Assembly (NCBI GenBank): GCA_020438665.1
Contig: JAGQUE010000353.1
Coordinates: 1 to 7,136 of the forward strand
Source of the DNA: Nocardioidaceae bacterium
GTDB taxonomy: Bacteria; Actinomycetota; Actinomycetes; Propionibacteriales; Nocardioidaceae
Direction: 5' to 3'
Length of the DNA: 7,136 nucleotides
Shown here: in pieces, positions 1 to 6,215 of the stretch
Position numbering within the stretch: the first letter of the stretch is position 1
Layout of the letters: every line of letters starts with the position of its first letter
Translations under genes and position numbers: made by a program
The notes under the pieces: model-generated
What the model saw: the letters and a program-made list of their open reading frames with translations, nothing else
Told to the model about the DNA's origin: nothing
The model's database searches: none

Positions 1-176
1 AGGAACGGGAAGTCGTCGTTGATGCCACCCTCGCGGTAGTGGAGATCGGTGTGGCAGACGCCGCAGGCGGAGATCTTCACGACCGCCTCGCCGGGGCCGG
101 GGTCGGGCACGTTGATCGTCTCGAGACTGACCGGGGCGCCCTTGCTGTGCGCGATGACGGCCTTGACCTGCTGCAT
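1..176 (-). CDS. mscR: S-(hydroxymethyl)mycothiol dehydrogenase, 5' part (zinc-dependent alcohol dehydrogenase family)
   Basis: Only the first 58 codons are present; the gene runs off the left edge. The protein starts [15 protein letters not shown] and contains [14 protein letters not shown] near residues 38-51, followed by GINDDFPF. The Cys of GVCHTD (residue 41) is the usual catalytic-zinc ligand of medium-chain zinc alcohol dehydrogenases, and the [14 protein letters not shown] stretch is what I recall from mycothiol-dependent formaldehyde dehydrogenases. Family knowledge: these cytoplasmic enzymes oxidise the formaldehyde-mycothiol adduct with NAD+ and may also act on S-nitrosomycothiol. 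The ATG at 176-174 is preceded on the minus strand by GAGGAG with about five bases of spacing, which supports this start. It is divergent from the sigma-like fusion gene across 126 bp. The cofactor-binding half is outside the window, so another zinc alcohol dehydrogenase of the same family remains possible. Confidence 0.82.
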   Translation of the reverse strand, partial: MQQVKAVIAHSKGAPVSLETINVPDPGPGEAVVKISACGVCHTDLHYREGGINDDFPF

Positions 177-302
177 CCCTGCTCCTCAACTGTGACGGTG
201 GCGTCAGCGGACGCCTGGGCGCACCCTGCCAACCGGCGGGGCGACCGCGCAAGGGTCGTTCCACCGGGACGGGACTGGCCGGGGGAGGTAGCGTCCCGTG
301 GC
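177..302. other. Divergent intergenic region between mscR and the sigma-like fusion gene
   Basis: These 126 bp must hold both divergent promoters. The mscR side has a clear GAGGAG ribosome site. A short inverted repeat, TGACG at 193-197 and CGTCA at 202-206 with a four-base spacer, lies in its upstream part. GGGGGAGG (281-288) and a TANNNT-type hexamer, TAGCGT (289-294), precede the plus-strand ATG at 303. No convincing -35 is visible for either side. Confidence 0.4.
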
Positions 303-1931
303 ATGGCTCCCGACGCCGAGGTGGGCACGTGGGTGGACGCCCGCTACGGCGCCCTCCTGCGGGGTGCCCATCTCCTGTGCGGCGACCTGGCCGAGGCGGC
401 CACCCGGGTGGATGAGGCCCTCGGGATGCTCCAGTCCCGAGCCGGCTCCACCGACCCGGCCGACCGCGAGGACCTCGTGCTGGAGCACCTGCGTCGGGCC
501 GTGTTGAAGGACACCCATGTCCCCGTCGTCGAACGACGGTGGCTCGCGCCGCCCGTCCCGACGACCTCCGTCGACGACGAGACCCACCGCCGGTCGGTCT
601 GGGCACACCTCGCCACCCTGGACCGGGCCGAGCGCGCGATGCTCGTGCTCACCGTCCATGACGGGCTCGACGGTCGCAGCGCCGCGGCCGCCCTGGGGCT
701 CGCCCGCGACGACGCGGAGGAGGCGCTCGTTCGCGCCCTGCGTGAGGTCCCGGCGACCGCCGCCGGACAGCCGTCGCTCCACTGGCTCGAGACCGGGTTG
801 CGACTGTGCGCGGAGGCAACGCCGATCGTGGCCCCCGACGAGGGTCTCATCCGGGAGCGCGCCGCCCAGGTCGCCGGCGCCCGCCGCCGCCGGGTGACGA
901 CCGTGGTCGCGGCGCTGGTGGTGTTGCTGGTGGGCACCACGTTCGTGGCCTGGCTCGTGGACCCGGAGGTGGGCTCCCCCGGTGCCGGGGTCGGCCCCGC
1001 GGACCCACCGTCTCGAGCCCCGGCCGGCACCGACGGCGAGCGCCAGCTGAGCGGGGTCAGCCTCGGCGAGCCCGCCCGGGTCGGCTGGTCCTGGGGGACG
1101 ACGTACGTCCCACCCGGAGGCGACCCGATCGAGATGGACCTGCCGGCGACGACACGGGTCAAGAGCATCACCCCGTTCCGGGGCGGCGCCCTCGTGCTCG
1201 AGAACGACGGTCTCAACGACGCGCTCTATCTCGACCTCGTCGGCCCGGACGGCGGCCTGCTGTGGCGCCGCCTGGCCGCTCCCAGGGTGGTGACTGGTGA
1301 CGAGGGTCGGCGCGTCGCCTATGCCCTCTATGACCAGGCCACGGGCGCCTACCTGCTGACCCTGGCCGACGCCACCTCCGCCGAGCAGCCTGAGCGGACC
1401 TGGCTCTATGACCAGGACGTCGTCCCCGTCGGGGTGCTGGGCGACCAGGTCGCGTTCACCCGTCCCCAACGCGTCTTCGGCGTCTGGGTCAACGGCGCGC
1501 GGCGACCGGACCTGCTGGACTCCCTCACGATCGGGATGGCCACCTGCACGGCCCGGGGCCTCGTCGGCGGGGTGACGGCCGGCTCCCGGGGCGGGGTTGT
1601 CGAGGTGGCGACCGATCGTCCTGTCTGGGAGTCGGCGATCTGGGTGCCGCGCTCGTTCAGCCCCGACTGCGACCGGGTCCTCGCGGTCAACCGGGACGGC
1701 ACGGGGTGGGGACTGCTGGACGCCGCCACCGGCGACCTCGTCATCCGGCTCGACCTGATCTGGCACGCACCGACGGTCAGTGCCGTGTTCGAGGACGAGC
1801 GGAGCGTGCTCATGGTCATCCGTTCGGGACAGTCCCAGGCGCTGGTTCGGTTCGACCCGGAGACCCGCGCGATCGAGCGCGCGAGCGACGTGCTCCCGAC
1901 CACCTCGCGCATCCAGCTGCCCGACCAGTGA
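303..1931 (+). CDS. Degenerate SigE-family sigma-like domain fused to a membrane-anchored propeller-like domain
   Basis: The product is 542 residues. Residues about 9-45 align with SigE-family sigma region 2: WVDARYGALLRGAHLLCGD matches FTAYLHARQPALLRTAYLITGD of the neighbouring sigma factor. Residues about 95-150 align with region 4, for example RAERAMLVLTVHDGLDG against KKQRAVVVLRYYEELSE. Region 2.2 acids and region 4 basic residues are mostly lost, so promoter recognition looks unlikely. A basic patch, RRRR (194-197), then one membrane helix (about 199-219) predict the sigma-like part inside the cell. A Pro/Gly-rich linker leads to an outer domain (about 250-542) with propeller-like repeats such as SFSPDCDRVLAV and FEDERSVLMVI; these match the C-terminus of the protein at 2601-3914. 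Outer cysteines are 415 and 456. The gene reads as a fused, diverged copy of the next two genes. The ATG at 303 is the first plausible start: GGGGGAGG ends 14 bases upstream (long), while TAGCGT eight bases upstream could allow leaderless expression. Function is unknown; a decoy, anti-sigma or sensor role is inference. Confidence 0.72.
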   Translation: MAPDAEVGTWVDARYGALLRGAHLLCGDLAEAATRVDEALGMLQSRAGSTDPADREDLVLEHLRRAVLKDTHVPVVERRWLAPPVPTTSVDDETHRRSVWAHLATLDRAERAMLVLTVHDGLDGRSAAAALGLARDDAEEALVRALREVPATAAGQPSLHWLETGLRLCAEATPIVAPDEGLIRERAAQVAGARRRRVTTVVAALVVLLVGTTFVAWLVDPEVGSPGAGVGPADPPSRAPAGTDGERQLSGVSLGEPARVGWSWGTTYVPPGGDPIEMDLPATTRVKSITPFRGGALVLENDGLNDALYLDLVGPDGGLLWRRLAAPRVVTGDEGRRVAYALYDQATGAYLLTLADATSAEQPERTWLYDQDVVPVGVLGDQVAFTRPQRVFGVWVNGARRPDLLDSLTIGMATCTARGLVGGVTAGSRGGVVEVATDRPVWESAIWVPRSFSPDCDRVLAVNRDGTGWGLLDAATGDLVIRLDLIWHAPTVSAVFEDERSVLMVIRSGQSQALVRFDPETRAIERASDVLPTTSRIQLPDQ

Positions 1932-1958
1932 CCGGACGGGTGACGCCGCCACAATCTC

Positions 1959-1986
1959 TTGCAACCCACGTGCAGCCGGTCGCGTC
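1959..1986 (+). promoter_or_regulatory. Candidate ECF-type promoter of the sigma/anti-sigma operon
   Basis: The 82-bp gap upstream of the sigma gene contains TTGCAACC (1959-1966). Sixteen bases later comes CGTC (1983-1986), about 28 bp before the ATG at 2014. A -35 box with a central AAC and a CGTC-like -10 at 16-17 bp is typical of ECF sigma promoters, so the operon may be transcribed by its own product. This rests on one match by eye; no second copy was found in the window to confirm it. Confidence 0.4.
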
Positions 1987-2013
1987 CTCTCCACGAGACA
2001 GTGGGAGGAAGCA

Positions 2014-2604
2014 ATGTCGATCGTCATCGACCGAGGAGGAGGCGTGGTGGCCACGTCGAGGGACGCCGCGTTCACGGCCTACCTGCACGCGCGTCAGCCG
2101 GCGCTGTTGCGGACGGCCTATCTGATCACCGGCGACCGGACCACGGCCGAGGACGTCCTGCAGACCGCCCTGGCCAAGCTCTACCTGGCCTGGGACAGGG
2201 TCGAACGGCGCGAGGCGGTCGACGCCTATGTCCGCCGCATCATCATCAACGAGGCCAACTCGCTGTGGCGGTCCCCCTGGCGGCGGCGTGAGCTCGCCGT
2301 CGACGAGATCCCCGAGACGGCCTCGACCTCCGACCGCTACGACGAGGGCCAGGCGGACGCGTTGTGGACGTTCGTGCAGACCCTCCCCAAGAAGCAGCGC
2401 GCGGTGGTCGTGCTGCGCTACTACGAAGAGCTCTCCGAGGCCGAGATCGCCGACATCCTCGGCATCTCGGTCGGGACCGTGAAGTCGCAGGCCAGCCGTG
2501 CCCTCGCCGGCCTGCGCCAACGTGTCCCCAGCTCCCTGCGTCCCGAGCCGCAGGGAGTCTCCCCCGATGACCGCACCCCCGGAAGCAAGGAGGAGGACCG
2601 ATGA
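2014..2604 (+). CDS. SigE-family ECF-type RNA polymerase sigma factor
   Basis: A 196-residue sigma factor of the actinobacterial SigE family. Region 2 spans about residues 17-85: FTAYLHARQPALLRTAYLITGD, AEDVLQTALAKLYLAWDRV, then AYVRRIIINEANSLWR. Region 4 spans about 115-170, with the helix-turn-helix LSEAEIADILGISVGTVKSQ and the basic SRALAGLRQR after it. The acidic/aromatic region 2 residues and the TVKSQASRAL recognition helix are intact, so it should bind core polymerase and direct it to specific promoters. The ATG at 2014 has GGGAGGA four bases upstream. A second in-frame start, GTG at 2047, is preceded by a GAGGAGGAGG run at 2033-2042 and would remove 11 residues before the conserved domain; both are credible. 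The stop TGA (2602-2604) overlaps the ATG of the next gene as ATGA, implying translational coupling with a probable membrane-bound regulator. The stimulus is not visible from sequence. Should not be equated with Streptomyces sigE on name alone. Confidence 0.9.
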   Translation: MSIVIDRGGGVVATSRDAAFTAYLHARQPALLRTAYLITGDRTTAEDVLQTALAKLYLAWDRVERREAVDAYVRRIIINEANSLWRSPWRRRELAVDEIPETASTSDRYDEGQADALWTFVQTLPKKQRAVVVLRYYEELSEAEIADILGISVGTVKSQASRALAGLRQRVPSSLRPEPQGVSPDDRTPGSKEEDR

Positions 2605-3914
2605 CACCCGTCACCCCGTCCTTCGACGACGACGAGCGCGCCCTGGCGCGCGCCCTCCACGGAAGGGTGGATGCGATGAACGAGTCACCACTGGGCCTGC
2701 AGGACGTCAGTGCCAAGGCCGGCAAGATCCGGCGTCGCCGCCAGGTGACCGCCGCGGTCGGCGTGGCAGCCGCGGTGGTGATCCTGGTGCCCGCCGCGAT
2801 CGCGGCCGGCGGTTTCTTCGGCAAGGACCCCGAGCCGCCGGTCGTCAGCCAGTCGTCCACACCCTCGGCGACGCCGAGCGCCGTGGAGTCACCCTCGGCC
2901 AGCCCGTCGGTGAGCACCCCGGCGACTCCGGTGTCGCAGGTCTTCGACGTGACGAGCCTCGAACCGGGTGCCGCACCAGCCGTGGCCTATGCCGTGCTCG
3001 ACTACCGCGGCTATGAGGCTCGTGGCGGGACCATCCACGGCACCGACGGGTCGACGACCCCGCTGCCCGACCTGTCGCTGCGGTCCTTCGCCCCACTGGG
3101 CGACGGCTACATCGTCGACATGTGGGATCCCGACACCCTCGCCGAGTGGGTCTTCCAGCTCGACCACAACGGCGCCACGATCGGCGACGGCTGGCAGGCC
3201 GACGGCGGCATCGCGGTCTCGCCCGGCGGCACCATCGTCGCCTGGACGGGGACCGACGGCACCGTCTATACGGCGGATGCCGCACACGACGAGATCCTGA
3301 CGATGCCGGCGATCTCGGCTCCCGGCCCCTACCGGACCGTGGGTGTGGTCGGCGAGGACTGCAAGGAGGGTCGCTCCACCGACGCCGGGTGCACGGTCTT
3401 CGTCAACACCAGCGGCACGACGCCGCGGGCGTGGTTCACCACGTCCCACGGGATCGTGGACCGGCTGCCGACGATCACCCAGGCGACGGCCGTGCTCGAG
3501 CGCCGGGTGGCGGGTGTGTCCAGCATCGACGAGACGGAGCCGGGCAGCTGCAGCTGGATGATGGAGGACTTCAGCACGAAGCTGTGGCAGTCCTGCGACA
3601 ACACGCTCGGCGCCATCTCGCCGGACGGCACCATGCTCGTGGGCCTCCCCGACTACCTCGATGGCTTCGGACCGACCACGCTGGACATCCTCGACATGGC
3701 CGACGGCACGCCGATCCGGTCGTGGACCGCCGACCAGGCCTCGGCCACCTATTTCCAGGAGGTCTGGGAGGACGAGAGCCATCTGCTCATGGTCACCTTC
3801 CAGGACGACGAGTGGGCGATCGTCCGGTTGGGCGCCGACGGCTCCATGGACTACGCCGTCCCACCCGTCAAGAAGTCCATGGACCACGGCCCGTTCGTGC
3901 TCGCCCGCCACTGA
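2601..3914 (+). CDS. Membrane-anchored propeller-like protein, probable anti-sigma factor or sensor
   Basis: 437 residues. Residues 1-48 form a short cytoplasmic segment (DDDERALARALHGRVDAM, then SAKAGKIRRRR), 49-70 one membrane helix (VTAAVGVAAAVVILVPAAIAAG), 80-112 a Ser/Pro/Thr linker, and 113-437 an outer domain with propeller-like repeats such as IAVSPGGTIVAWTGTDG, AISPDGTMLVGL and WEDESHLLMVTF. All four cysteines (254, 264, 317, 332) are outside and are spaced as two possible disulfides. The start is set by AGGAGG at 2590-2595 and the ATGA overlap with the sigma gene. Coupling to a sigma gene plus a short cytoplasmic tail before the helix is the usual layout of a membrane anti-sigma factor. 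However, there is no HxxxCxxC zinc motif and the tail is very short, so inhibition of the sigma factor is inferred from position. The helix-flanking and C-terminal parts resemble the upstream fusion protein at 303-1931. The ligand sensed is unknown. Confidence 0.75.
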   Translation: MTPVTPSFDDDERALARALHGRVDAMNESPLGLQDVSAKAGKIRRRRQVTAAVGVAAAVVILVPAAIAAGGFFGKDPEPPVVSQSSTPSATPSAVESPSASPSVSTPATPVSQVFDVTSLEPGAAPAVAYAVLDYRGYEARGGTIHGTDGSTTPLPDLSLRSFAPLGDGYIVDMWDPDTLAEWVFQLDHNGATIGDGWQADGGIAVSPGGTIVAWTGTDGTVYTADAAHDEILTMPAISAPGPYRTVGVVGEDCKEGRSTDAGCTVFVNTSGTTPRAWFTTSHGIVDRLPTITQATAVLERRVAGVSSIDETEPGSCSWMMEDFSTKLWQSCDNTLGAISPDGTMLVGLPDYLDGFGPTTLDILDMADGTPIRSWTADQASATYFQEVWEDESHLLMVTFQDDEWAIVRLGADGSMDYAVPPVKKSMDHGPFVLARH

Positions 3915-3950
3915 CCCACGACGTGGCCAGTCCCGGCCTCGCGACGTGGG
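3915..3950. terminator. Hairpin between convergent genes, likely bidirectional terminator
   Basis: CCCACG (3915-3920) pairs perfectly with CGTGGG (3945-3950). Inside it GGCC (3925-3928) pairs with GGCC (3935-3938) around a six-base loop. It starts one base after the stop of the plus-strand operon and ends 11 bases before the end of minus-strand tsaD, so it could serve both. There is no T tract, as is common for terminators in GC-rich actinobacteria. Confidence 0.55.
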
Positions 3951-3961
3951 AAGAAGGGCCC

Positions 3962-5032
3962 TCAGGCAACCACCTGGGTGATCGGCTGGGACGAGTCGGC
4001 CGGGAGGTCGAGGCGCGAGGGTTCCCGGCCCCGGGCCACGAGCTCGGCGCCGAGGGCGGCCACCATGGCGCCGTTGTCGGTGCACAGGCCAGGGCGCGGG
4101 ACGCGGACCCGGATCCCCCGGGCCGCCGCCCGCTCCTCGGCCAGCGCCCGGAGGCGTGAGTTGGCGGCGACCCCGCCCCCGATGAGGATGTCGTCGATGC
4201 CCTCACTGCTGGCGGCGTCGACGGCCTTGCGGACCAGGACGTCGCACACCGCCTCCTGGAACGACGCCGCGACGTCGGCGACCGGCACCGGCTCACCGGC
4301 GCGTTCGCGAGCCTCGACCCACCGCGCGACGGCCGTCTTGAGCCCGGAGAAGGAGAAGTCGAAGCGGTGTCGCTCCAGGTCGCGTCGCGAGGTGAGACCG
4401 CGGGGGAAGTCGACATAGAGCGCGTTGCCCTCACGGGCCGCGCGGTCGATGTGGGGGCCGCCGGGGAACGGCAGCCCGAGCAGCCGGGCCACCTTGTCGA
4501 AGGCCTCCCCCGCAGCGTCGTCGATGGTCGACCCCAGCGGCTCGACCCCGGTCGTCACGTCGGCGACTCGCAGCAGCGAGGAGTGACCGCCCGACACCAG
4601 CATCGCCAGCACGGGTTCGGGCAGCGCGCCGTGCTCGAGCTGGTCGACGGCCACATGGGCGGCGAGATGGTTGACGCCATAGAGCGGCTTGCCCAGCCCC
4701 AGCGCCAGCGCCTTGGCGGCCGCCACCCCGACAAGCAGCGCTCCGGCCAGGCCCGGCCCGCTCGTGACGGCGACGGCATCGACGTCGGCGAGCCGGATGC
4801 CGGCCGTATCGGCGGCACGTTCGAGCATCGGCACCATCGCCTCGAGGTGGGCGCGGCTGGCCACCTCGGGCACGACACCACCAAAGCGGGCGTGCTCCTC
4901 GACCGAGCTCGCGACCGCATCCGCCAGCAACGTGTGGCCGCGGACGATGCCGATGCCGGTCTCGTCGCAGGAGGTCTCGATGCCGAGGACGAGGGGTCCG
5001 TCGGGGCCGCTGCTCGAGGGGGTGCCGGTCAC
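3962..5032 (-). CDS. tsaD: tRNA N6-adenosine threonylcarbamoyltransferase TsaD
   Basis: TsaD transfers the threonylcarbamoyl group from threonylcarbamoyl-AMP to A37 of ANN-decoding tRNAs, working with TsaB and TsaE in the cytoplasm. The 356-residue product has the full family signature: [16 protein letters not shown] (15-30), [14 protein letters not shown] (89-102), the metal-binding NHLAAH (His122, His126), [10 protein letters not shown] (145-154), [18 protein letters not shown] (167-184), [10 protein letters not shown] (226-235), [12 protein letters not shown] (284-295) and CTDNGAM with the third metal ligand Asp319. Length fits the family. I chose the GTG at 5032-5030: it lies about a dozen codons before the conserved core, no good ribosome site precedes it, but TAGGCT sits exactly seven bases upstream, as expected for a leaderless transcript. 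Upstream extension would run through the divergent acetyltransferase gene. tsaB lies on the same strand upstream, but an inverted gene separates them, so tsaD is probably transcribed on its own. All catalytic residues are present. Confidence 0.96.
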   Translation of the reverse strand: MTGTPSSSGPDGPLVLGIETSCDETGIGIVRGHTLLADAVASSVEEHARFGGVVPEVASRAHLEAMVPMLERAADTAGIRLADVDAVAVTSGPGLAGALLVGVAAAKALALGLGKPLYGVNHLAAHVAVDQLEHGALPEPVLAMLVSGGHSSLLRVADVTTGVEPLGSTIDDAAGEAFDKVARLLGLPFPGGPHIDRAAREGNALYVDFPRGLTSRRDLERHRFDFSFSGLKTAVARWVEARERAGEPVPVADVAASFQEAVCDVLVRKAVDAASSEGIDDILIGGGVAANSRLRALAEERAAARGIRVRVPRPGLCTDNGAMVAALGAELVARGREPSRLDLPADSSQPITQVVA

Positions 5033-5039
5033 GGGCCCG

Positions 5040-5045
5040 AGCCTA
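5040..5045 (-). promoter_or_regulatory. Candidate -10 box of tsaD (leaderless)
   Basis: Read on the minus strand this is TAGGCT, a TANNNT hexamer. Seven bases separate it from the tsaD GTG, so transcription would begin at or next to the start codon. No convincing -35 is visible. Its TA is shared with a possible plus-strand -10, TACGGT (5044-5049), facing the acetyltransferase gene. Confidence 0.55.
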
Positions 5046-5065
5046 CGGTGGGGCACGATGAGGAC

Positions 5066-5800
5066 GTGCAGGAGATCGCCGTCGCGGAGCTCGTCGAGAT
5101 CAGCACCGATCCGTTCCTCCTCCATCAGCTCGACCCGGCCAGCACGCTGCGGGCCTGGGTCGCCGGGGCCGCCACCGTCGTCGAGGCGCCGAGCCGGCGT
5201 CACGGCGCCGACGGCACCACGACCATCTGTCTGGGCCCCAACGACGACCTCGGGTCACTGATGCACGACGTGGCCGGGCTGGGGGTCCGTCCCACCTCGG
5301 TGGGCGTCGAGGCGACCGCCCGCGAGCTGCTCCCGGAGTCCTGGGCGATCGGCCAGCGCCCGCCGTGGTTCTGGATGTGGACCGCCACACCCTGCGCACC
5401 GGCCAACCACGAGCTCGAGCTGCTGTCCGACCCCGACGAGGTCAATGCGCTGCTCGACCTGGCGATGCCCGACTCGCACACCCGCCCGGGCGGCGCCCAG
5501 ACCTGGCACGGCTTCCACGCCGACGGCCGGCTGGTCGCGGCCGGCGGCCTGCTGCGCACCGCCGACGGCTCCGGTCACCTGGGCGGCCTCTCGGTCCATC
5601 CCGCCGTACGACGACGCGGCTGGGGCCGCCAGCTCAGCCTGGGGCTCACCGAGCTGGCCCAGCAGGGGGCGAGCCGCACGGCGTCGCTGGGCGTCTATGC
5701 CCACAACGCCCCGGCGATCCGGCTCTATGAGGAGCTGGGCTATCGCACCGCTCACACGTTCACCTGGGGCGACGTCAAGCCCGCAGCGATCGCTCCATGA
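5066..5800 (+). CDS. GNAT-family N-acetyltransferase, substrate unknown
   Basis: The product is about 244 residues. The GNAT fold is in the C-terminal half: [20 protein letters not shown] (residues about 171-190) carries the acetyl-CoA-binding R-x-x-G-x-G motif (RRRGWG, 182-187), and [17 protein letters not shown] (211-227) is the classic last part of the domain. The N-terminal ~115 residues ([12 protein letters not shown], then [11 protein letters not shown] near 99-109) show no motif I recognise and may be a divergent GNAT half or a substrate-binding part. The start is uncertain: GTG at 5066 has AGGA only one base upstream, and an in-frame GTG at 5048 would add six residues. It lies inverted between tsaD and rimI. 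Its stop overlaps the 3' end of rimI by 26 bp, and it is divergent from tsaD over only 33 bp. Codon use looks like its neighbours. Substrate (protein, small molecule or antibiotic) cannot be told from sequence. Confidence 0.82.
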   Translation: MQEIAVAELVEISTDPFLLHQLDPASTLRAWVAGAATVVEAPSRRHGADGTTTICLGPNDDLGSLMHDVAGLGVRPTSVGVEATARELLPESWAIGQRPPWFWMWTATPCAPANHELELLSDPDEVNALLDLAMPDSHTRPGGAQTWHGFHADGRLVAAGGLLRTADGSGHLGGLSVHPAVRRRGWGRQLSLGLTELAQQGASRTASLGVYAHNAPAIRLYEELGYRTAHTFTWGDVKPAAIAP

Positions 5801-6215
5801 CGAGGGCGTCGGTCCCGTCGGGGTAGTAGCGGCGCCGCCGGTCGATCACGGCGAAACCGTGGCCCAGATAGAGCGCGGTCGCGGCCGCGTTGGCCTCGCT
5901 CACCTCGAGCATCATCCGCTCGGCTTCCGGGAGCTCGGCGGCCGCGTCGAGCGCGGCCGCGAGCAGGATGCCGCCGAGACCGCGGCGCTGGTGGTCGGTG
6001 CGCACGCCGATCCGGAGCAGGTCGACGACCTCGCCGGCCATGGTGGTGACGACATAGCCGGCCAGGCGGCCGGCCTGGTCGGTGGTCACCCTGACCCACC
6101 GGTCCGCGCCGGTCATGCCGATCAGGTCGTCGGGGCTCCAGGCGCCGGTGCCGAACAGCTCGACCTCGAGCGCCCCGAGGTCGGCGACGTCCTCGGGGGT
6201 GCCGGGCCGGATCAC
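5775..6215 (-). CDS. rimI: RimI-type ribosomal protein S18-alanine N-acetyltransferase (GNAT family)
   Basis: 146 residues, a single GNAT domain. VVDLLRIGVRTDHQRRGLGGILL (about 63-85) contains the acetyl-CoA-binding QRRGLG (76-81). MMLEVSEANAAATALYLGHGF (101-121) followed by [15 protein letters not shown] (126-140) is the hallmark RimI ending, with the Glu and paired Tyr residues of the active site in place. Family knowledge: RimI acetylates the N-terminal alanine of ribosomal protein S18, though actinobacterial homologues may act on other N-termini. The GTG start at 6215-6213 overlaps the tsaB stop as GTGA, with GAAGG four bases upstream, so translation is probably coupled. The tsaB-rimI pairing is conserved in many actinobacteria and supports the name. 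Its 3' end overlaps the convergent acetyltransferase by 26 bp. Confidence 0.88.
   Translation of the reverse strand: MIRPGTPEDVADLGALEVELFGTGAWSPDDLIGMTGADRWVRVTTDQAGRLAGYVVTTMAGEVVDLLRIGVRTDHQRRGLGGILLAAALDAAAELPEAERMMLEVSEANAAATALYLGHGFAVIDRRRRYYPDGTDALVMERSLRA

Noticed and set aside
39..302. N-terminal extension of the fusion gene back to 39
   Set aside because: It would run through the mscR start on the other strand; the added residues resemble no domain and no ribosome site supports the upstream starts. Sigma-like similarity begins just after the ATG at 303.
204..2075. Long open frame on the minus strand, about 620 codons, opposite the fusion gene
   Set aside because: Its translation is rich in Arg/Gly/Pro/His with no recognisable domain. 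The plus strand shows clear sigma-like, membrane and propeller-like segments, so this is a GC-rich shadow.
2889..4085. Minus-strand open frame of about 400 codons opposite the anti-sigma-like gene
   Set aside because: Low-complexity Arg/Gly/His composition, and it conflicts with both the well-supported plus-strand gene and the 3' end of tsaD.
3122..4159. Plus-strand frame of about 345 codons across the end of the anti-sigma-like gene and tsaD
   Set aside because: Arg/Gly-rich translation without motifs, crossing the hairpin at 3915-3950 and overlapping two real genes.
4367..5065. Upstream extension of the acetyltransferase into tsaD
   Set aside because: It would overlap about 670 bp of a fully conserved tsaD on the other strand. 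The extension has no GNAT-like content.
5033..5203. Upstream extension of tsaD by 57 codons
   Set aside because: The added residues match nothing in TsaD proteins and overlap the divergent acetyltransferase; the GTG at 5032 gives a normal family length.
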